DNA of 64,000 nucleotides, taken from Pseudoflavonifractor phocaeensis. Lineage in GTDB: Bacteria; Bacillota; Clostridia; Oscillospirales; Oscillospiraceae. Under the pieces are notes generated by a model that saw only the letters and a list, made by a program, of their open reading frames with translations, was not told where the DNA came from and did not search any database. The stretch spans positions 1-64,000 of the forward strand of contig NZ_JACLZC010000006.1 of NCBI RefSeq assembly GCF_016901735.1, written 5' to 3'. A program made the position numbers and the translations under genes. The stretch's first letter is position 1, and each line of letters begins with the position of its first letter. Shown here in pieces: positions 60,913 to 64,000 of the stretch.

Positions 60913-60930
60913 GACTGCAAACAACGCTTT

Positions 60931-61455
60931 TTACACCTTCTTGGGGGCGGGATAGTCCACCCCGAAGGTCTCCACCGTCACGGATTTCATCCGCTGGTCG
61001 GTCTTGGGCTTGTCGTTCCAGTCGGTCTGGGTATTGACGATGGCGTCGGCCACCTCCATGCCCTCGATGACCTTGCCGAAGGCGGCATACTGGCCGTCCA
61101 GATGGGGGGCCTTCTCCACCATGATGAAGAACTGGCTGCCCGCCGAGTTGGGGTGCATGGCACGGGCCATGGACAGCACGCCGCGGGTGTGCTTGAGGGT
61201 GTTGGTCTTTACGCCGTTATTGGCAAACTCGCCCTTGATGGTATAGCCGGGGCCGCCCATACCGGTCCCGTCGGGACAGCCGCCCTGGATCATAAAGCCG
61301 GGGATCACCCGATGGAAGATCAGTCCGTTGTAAAAACCGGACTGGACCAGGCTGATGAAGTTGTTGACGGTATTGGGTGCGATCTCGGGATAGAGCTCGG
61401 CCACCATCTTGCCGCCGTTCTCCATCTCGAAGGTAACAATGGGATTCTGAGCCAT
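60931..61455 (-). CDS. ppiB: Cyclophilin-type peptidyl-prolyl isomerase
   Basis: A 174-residue cytoplasmic cyclophilin that isomerises proline peptide bonds during folding. Catalytic and binding residues are in [13 protein letters not shown] (Arg of FHR), AGSQFFIM and [15 protein letters not shown]. No signal peptide. GGAAGG precedes the ATG. It lies 31 bases after smpB and is probably co-transcribed with it. Confidence 0.95.
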   Translation of the reverse strand: MAQNPIVTFEMENGGKMVAELYPEIAPNTVNNFISLVQSGFYNGLIFHRVIPGFMIQGGCPDGTGMGGPGYTIKGEFANNGVKTNTLKHTRGVLSMARAMHPNSAGSQFFIMVEKAPHLDGQYAAFGKVIEGMEVADAIVNTQTDWNDKPKTDQRMKSVTVETFGVDYPAPKKV

Positions 61456-61486
61456 TGGAGATCCTTCCTTTCCAGTCTCATATCGT

Positions 61487-61957
61487 TCACATACCGGACC
61501 GGCGGGATTTCATGGTCCGGTCCATCTCCCGTTTGGCGTCCCGGGCCGCCGCCGCGTCCCGCTTGTCATAGAGCTTCTTGCCCTTGGCAAGGCCCACCTC
61601 CATCTTGACCCTGGCGTCCTTAAAGTAGAGGGACAAGGGAATCAGGGAGTAGCCGTCCTGCTTGACCTTGGCGAAGAGCCGTAAAATCTCCCGCTTGTGC
61701 ATGAGCAACTGACGGGGCCGCAGGGGGTCCTTATTAAAGATATTGCCCTTTTCGTAGGGGCTGATATGCATCCCGATGACCTGCATCTGCCCGTCCTTAA
61801 TGAGGCAGAAGGAGTCTTTCAGATTCACATGGCCCAGACGGATGGACTTTACCTCGGTACCGGCCAGAGAGATGCCCGCCTCGTACCGGTCCTCGATAAA
61901 GTAATCATGAAAGGCCTTGCTGTTTTTGGCAATGAGCTTGGTCCCTTTCCGTTCCAA
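61487..61957 (-). CDS. smpB: SsrA-binding protein
   Basis: Binds tmRNA and takes it to stalled ribosomes. Full length at 156 residues, with [44 protein letters not shown] and a basic tail for the mRNA channel ([17 protein letters not shown]). The start is TTG at 61957 with GGGAGGTG 5 bases before it. Its RNA partner ssrA lies about 0.8 kb downstream on the same strand. Confidence 0.96.
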   Translation of the reverse strand: MERKGTKLIAKNSKAFHDYFIEDRYEAGISLAGTEVKSIRLGHVNLKDSFCLIKDGQMQVIGMHISPYEKGNIFNKDPLRPRQLLMHKREILRLFAKVKQDGYSLIPLSLYFKDARVKMEVGLAKGKKLYDKRDAAAARDAKREMDRTMKSRRSGM

Positions 61958-61986
61958 GGCGACACCTCCCTTCCACTGGTCTAATC

Positions 61987-62015
61987 AGTGTACCCCATTC
62001 CGCGCCGTCTGTCAA
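61987..62015 (-). promoter_or_regulatory. Sigma-A promoter of smpB-ppiB operon
   Basis: On the minus strand TTGACA (62015-62010), 17-base spacer, TACACT (61992-61987). Start would be about 25 bases before the smpB TTG. Confidence 0.75.
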
Positions 62016-62062
62016 GGGAATTTCTGACTTTTTCAGCCTTCAAGGCTCCCCATTGCCGGCGC

Positions 62063-62545
62063 TCACCGGGGAAAATAGGCCAAAAGGCGGGAAAACGCGC
62101 CCTGAGGGAAGATCACCGCCCCGTGAGTCTCGGACAGGGGCGGTGCCGTCCGCCGGGGCTGGCCGAACTCGGAGAGGATGTGGACCCATCGTTGCTCCTC
62201 CGCCGGCAGCGACAGCCACCACCGCTCCTCCAGCCAAAAGAGGGCCGCGCCCTCCGGCGGCGCGGCCGCCGACCGGGCGGCGGCCAGCAGCTCCTCCAGC
62301 CGTGTGAAGGAAAACCACCGTCTCTCCCCCGCCAGCCGGCGGACGAAAAGCAGCGTCCCACACGCCGAGACAAAGAGCTCCAGCTCCAGCGGACCCTCCG
62401 ATGCAATCCCCGTCCGGGCCAGCGCCCAGCGGGCCAGCGGCAGGAGCCGCGCCTCCCGGTCGGGCCCTTCCAGCTCCCGCGCCCTCCATTCTCCGGGGGT
62501 GATGTACAAGACCACGCTGGATGGTCCTATGGGCTGAATCGTCAT
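62063..62545 (-). CDS. MecA-like adaptor protein
   Basis: A 160-residue protein. The N-terminus TIQPIGPSSVVLYITPGEW and the C-terminal half (FSFTRLEELLAAARS, ALFWLEERWWLSL, ILSEFGQPRRT, GAVIFPQGAFSRLLAYF) follow the plan of MecA, which brings substrates such as ComK to ClpC. It is shorter than B. subtilis MecA (about 218), with a reduced linker. AAGGAGG precedes the ATG. The assignment is by motif order only, so moderate. Confidence 0.6.
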   Translation of the reverse strand: MTIQPIGPSSVVLYITPGEWRARELEGPDREARLLPLARWALARTGIASEGPLELELFVSACGTLLFVRRLAGERRWFSFTRLEELLAAARSAAAPPEGAALFWLEERWWLSLPAEEQRWVHILSEFGQPRRTAPPLSETHGAVIFPQGAFSRLLAYFPR

Positions 62546-62728
62546 ATCGGTTCCTCCTTATCAAAGTGCCCTTTTCTCCATTATAACGGAAGGACGCGGC
62601 CATAGATAGCTGTAATGATTGGCGCTATGGGAAAGATACGGGTGGCGGCGGACGGCGCTTTGTGGTAAACTATCTGTATCCGGGTCTCAAAATGCCGGCC
62701 GCTTTGGCCAGAAAAGGAAGGTATCACT

Positions 62729-63265
62729 ATGGAACTCGTGGAAAAAACCGTATCCTCCCAGGTGGAATTTACCGGATCGATCATTACCGTCCGTCAGGAT
62801 CGGGCCGAGCTGCCCAACGGCCGGGTGGTGGGCCGGGAAGTGGTGGAGCATCCCGGCGGCGTCACCGTTCTGGCCCTTTTTGACGACAATACCGTACCCG
62901 TGGTCCGTCAGTTCCGCTACCCGTTCCAAAAGATCGTCACCGAGCTGCCCGCGGGCAAGCTGGAAAAGGGCGAGGACCCCCTGGTCTGCGCACAGCGGGA
63001 GCTGAGCGAAGAGGTGGGCGCGGAGGCCGACCAGCTCCTCTATCTGGGCAAATTCTACACCTCCCCCGGCTACTCCACCGAGGTGCTCCATATGTACCTG
63101 GCCCGCGGCCTGCGCCAGGGCGCCGTCCACCCCGACGAGGACGAATTTCTGGAAAATGATCGTCTCTCCTTCTCCGAACTGTTCCAGCAGGTCATGAGCG
63201 GTGAAATCGAGGACGGCAAGACCATTGCCGCCGTGCTGAAAACCAAGCTGCTGCTGGGCCTGTAA
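62729..63265 (+). CDS. nudF: Nudix hydrolase, ADP-ribose pyrophosphatase type
   Basis: A 178-residue hydrolase expected to cleave ADP-ribose to AMP and ribose phosphate. The Nudix box is complete: G of AGKLEKGEDP, the middle Glu, then RELSEEVG. It is preceded by LPAGKL and followed by FYTSPGYSTEVLH, which mark the ADP-ribose branch. AAAGGAAGG precedes the ATG. The response regulator gene starts 37 bases later. Confidence 0.9.
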   Translation: MELVEKTVSSQVEFTGSIITVRQDRAELPNGRVVGREVVEHPGGVTVLALFDDNTVPVVRQFRYPFQKIVTELPAGKLEKGEDPLVCAQRELSEEVGAEADQLLYLGKFYTSPGYSTEVLHMYLARGLRQGAVHPDEDEFLENDRLSFSELFQQVMSGEIEDGKTIAAVLKTKLLLGL

Positions 63266-63302
63266 CCGTAAATTCCCCATCAAACGACAGGAGGCTAATA
63301 AC

Positions 63303-64000
63303 ATGGGCAAATGTGTCCTGATCGTGGAAGACGAAAAAAACATTGTGGATATCCTCCGCTTCAACCTGGAGCGGGAGGGCTACCAAACCCTGGAGGCCTA
63401 CGACGGCAGCACCGGCCTTCAGCTGGCCCGGGCCAAAAATCCGGACCTCATCCTGCTGGATCTCATGCTGCCCCGGATGAACGGCTTTGACGTGTGCCGG
63501 GCGCTGCGGGAGGGCGGCTGCTCCATCCCGGTCATCATGCTCACCGCCCGGGAGGAGGAGACCGATAAGGTCCTGGGCCTGGAGCTGGGAGCTGACGATT
63601 ACATCACCAAGCCCTTTTCCATGCGGGAGCTGCTGGCCCGGGTCAAGGCCAACATCCGCCGGACCGAGATGCTTACCGTTCGCTCCGCCGCGCCCGCCGC
63701 CGGACCGCAGCTCATCCGCCGGGGCCGTATCGTCATCGACACCGACGCCATGACCGCCTGCAAGGACGACCGCCCCCTGGATCTGACCCAGCGGGAGTAC
63801 GAGCTCCTGAAATACCTGGCCAGCCAGCCGGGCAAGGTGTTCTCCCGGGAAGCGCTCATGGAGCATGTATGGAACTACGAGGGCTATGTGGGCGACGTGC
63901 GGGCGGTGGATGTGGCGGTCCGCCGCCTCCGTGAAAAGGTGGAGGACGACCCGGCTCAGCCCCAGTTCATCATCACCCGCCGGGGGCTGGGCTACCTGTT
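63303..64000 (+). CDS. PhoB/WalR-type response regulator, 3' end outside window
   Basis: 232 residues are visible and the frame runs off the right edge. The receiver has VEDEKN, the phosphoacceptor in LILLDLMLPRMNG, MLTAREEETDK and YITKPFSM. The winged-helix domain has LTQREYELLKYLAS and VDVAVRRLREKVEDDP, ending at RRGLGYL, so only a few residues are lost. AGGAGG precedes the ATG at 63303. A sensor kinase gene is expected just beyond. It resembles PhoP/PhoB and WalR; which one cannot be decided. Confidence 0.92.
   Translation, partial: MGKCVLIVEDEKNIVDILRFNLEREGYQTLEAYDGSTGLQLARAKNPDLILLDLMLPRMNGFDVCRALREGGCSIPVIMLTAREEETDKVLGLELGADDYITKPFSMRELLARVKANIRRTEMLTVRSAAPAAGPQLIRRGRIVIDTDAMTACKDDRPLDLTQREYELLKYLASQPGKVFSREALMEHVWNYEGYVGDVRAVDVAVRRLREKVEDDPAQPQFIITRRGLGYL

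Overview
The window looks like chromosome of a GC-rich, spore-forming, anaerobic gut Firmicute close to Oscillospiraceae (Flavonifractor, Pseudoflavonifractor and Lawsonibacter-like). This is an inference from gene content: SpoIIE, pyruvate phosphate dikinase, SLH-anchored glycosidases, a bile salt hydrolase-type enzyme, a class I cyclic-di-GMP riboswitch, strong AGGAGG ribosome binding sites and sigma-A promoters. No rRNA, tRNA, CRISPR array, transposase or phage gene was seen. The one RNA gene is tmRNA, and there are two riboswitches.

Layout. 1-10.5 kb is mostly housekeeping: the end of a PepSY protein, spoIIE, a glycosyltransferase/UDP-galactopyranose mutase pair, inorganic pyrophosphatase, a nitroreductase coupled to a corrinoid adenosyltransferase, and ppdK. 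10.5-15.6 kb holds an AT-rich orphan gene, a GH63-type lipoprotein glucosidase and a secreted SH3/papain-like protein whose best start codon is ATA. 15.7-22.3 kb is one giant SLH-anchored GH2 glycosidase. 22.9-27.7 kb is a two-component system in one operon with two paralogous exported proteins and a transglutaminase-like lipoprotein.

27.7-32.0 kb is the most notable locus: three genes joined by 4-base overlaps that encode a SIR2-like protein, an SMC/ABC-type ATPase and an HNH endonuclease. The ATPase and HNH pair resembles Septu PtuA and PtuB, and the SIR2 gene in front makes a probable three-part anti-phage system. I do not know a named system of exactly this composition.

32.1-37.0 kb is a four-gene ABC-2 exporter operon with a zinc-ribbon membrane protein. 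A thioesterase, a small zinc-ribbon membrane protein and a bile salt hydrolase-like enzyme follow. The ribDEBAH operon (39.7-43.1 kb) sits behind an FMN riboswitch with a terminator. 43.6-60.2 kb is rich in surface proteins: an LPQTG adhesin under a cyclic-di-GMP riboswitch, a frameshifted SLH beta-helix protein, a DUF4874/DUF4832 protein and a LacZ-type beta-galactosidase with a LamG domain inserted in its barrel and SLH repeats at its end. 60.3-62.5 kb carries the trans-translation set (ssrA, a cyclophilin, smpB) and a MecA-like adaptor. The window ends in a Nudix hydrolase and a PhoB/WalR-type regulator cut by the edge.

Together the genes suggest a commensal that binds and trims host or dietary glycans at its S-layer, meets bile, and switches surface adhesion by cyclic-di-GMP. 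Many genes were given a start downstream of the longest open frame, because the ribosome binding site or promoter position requires it.
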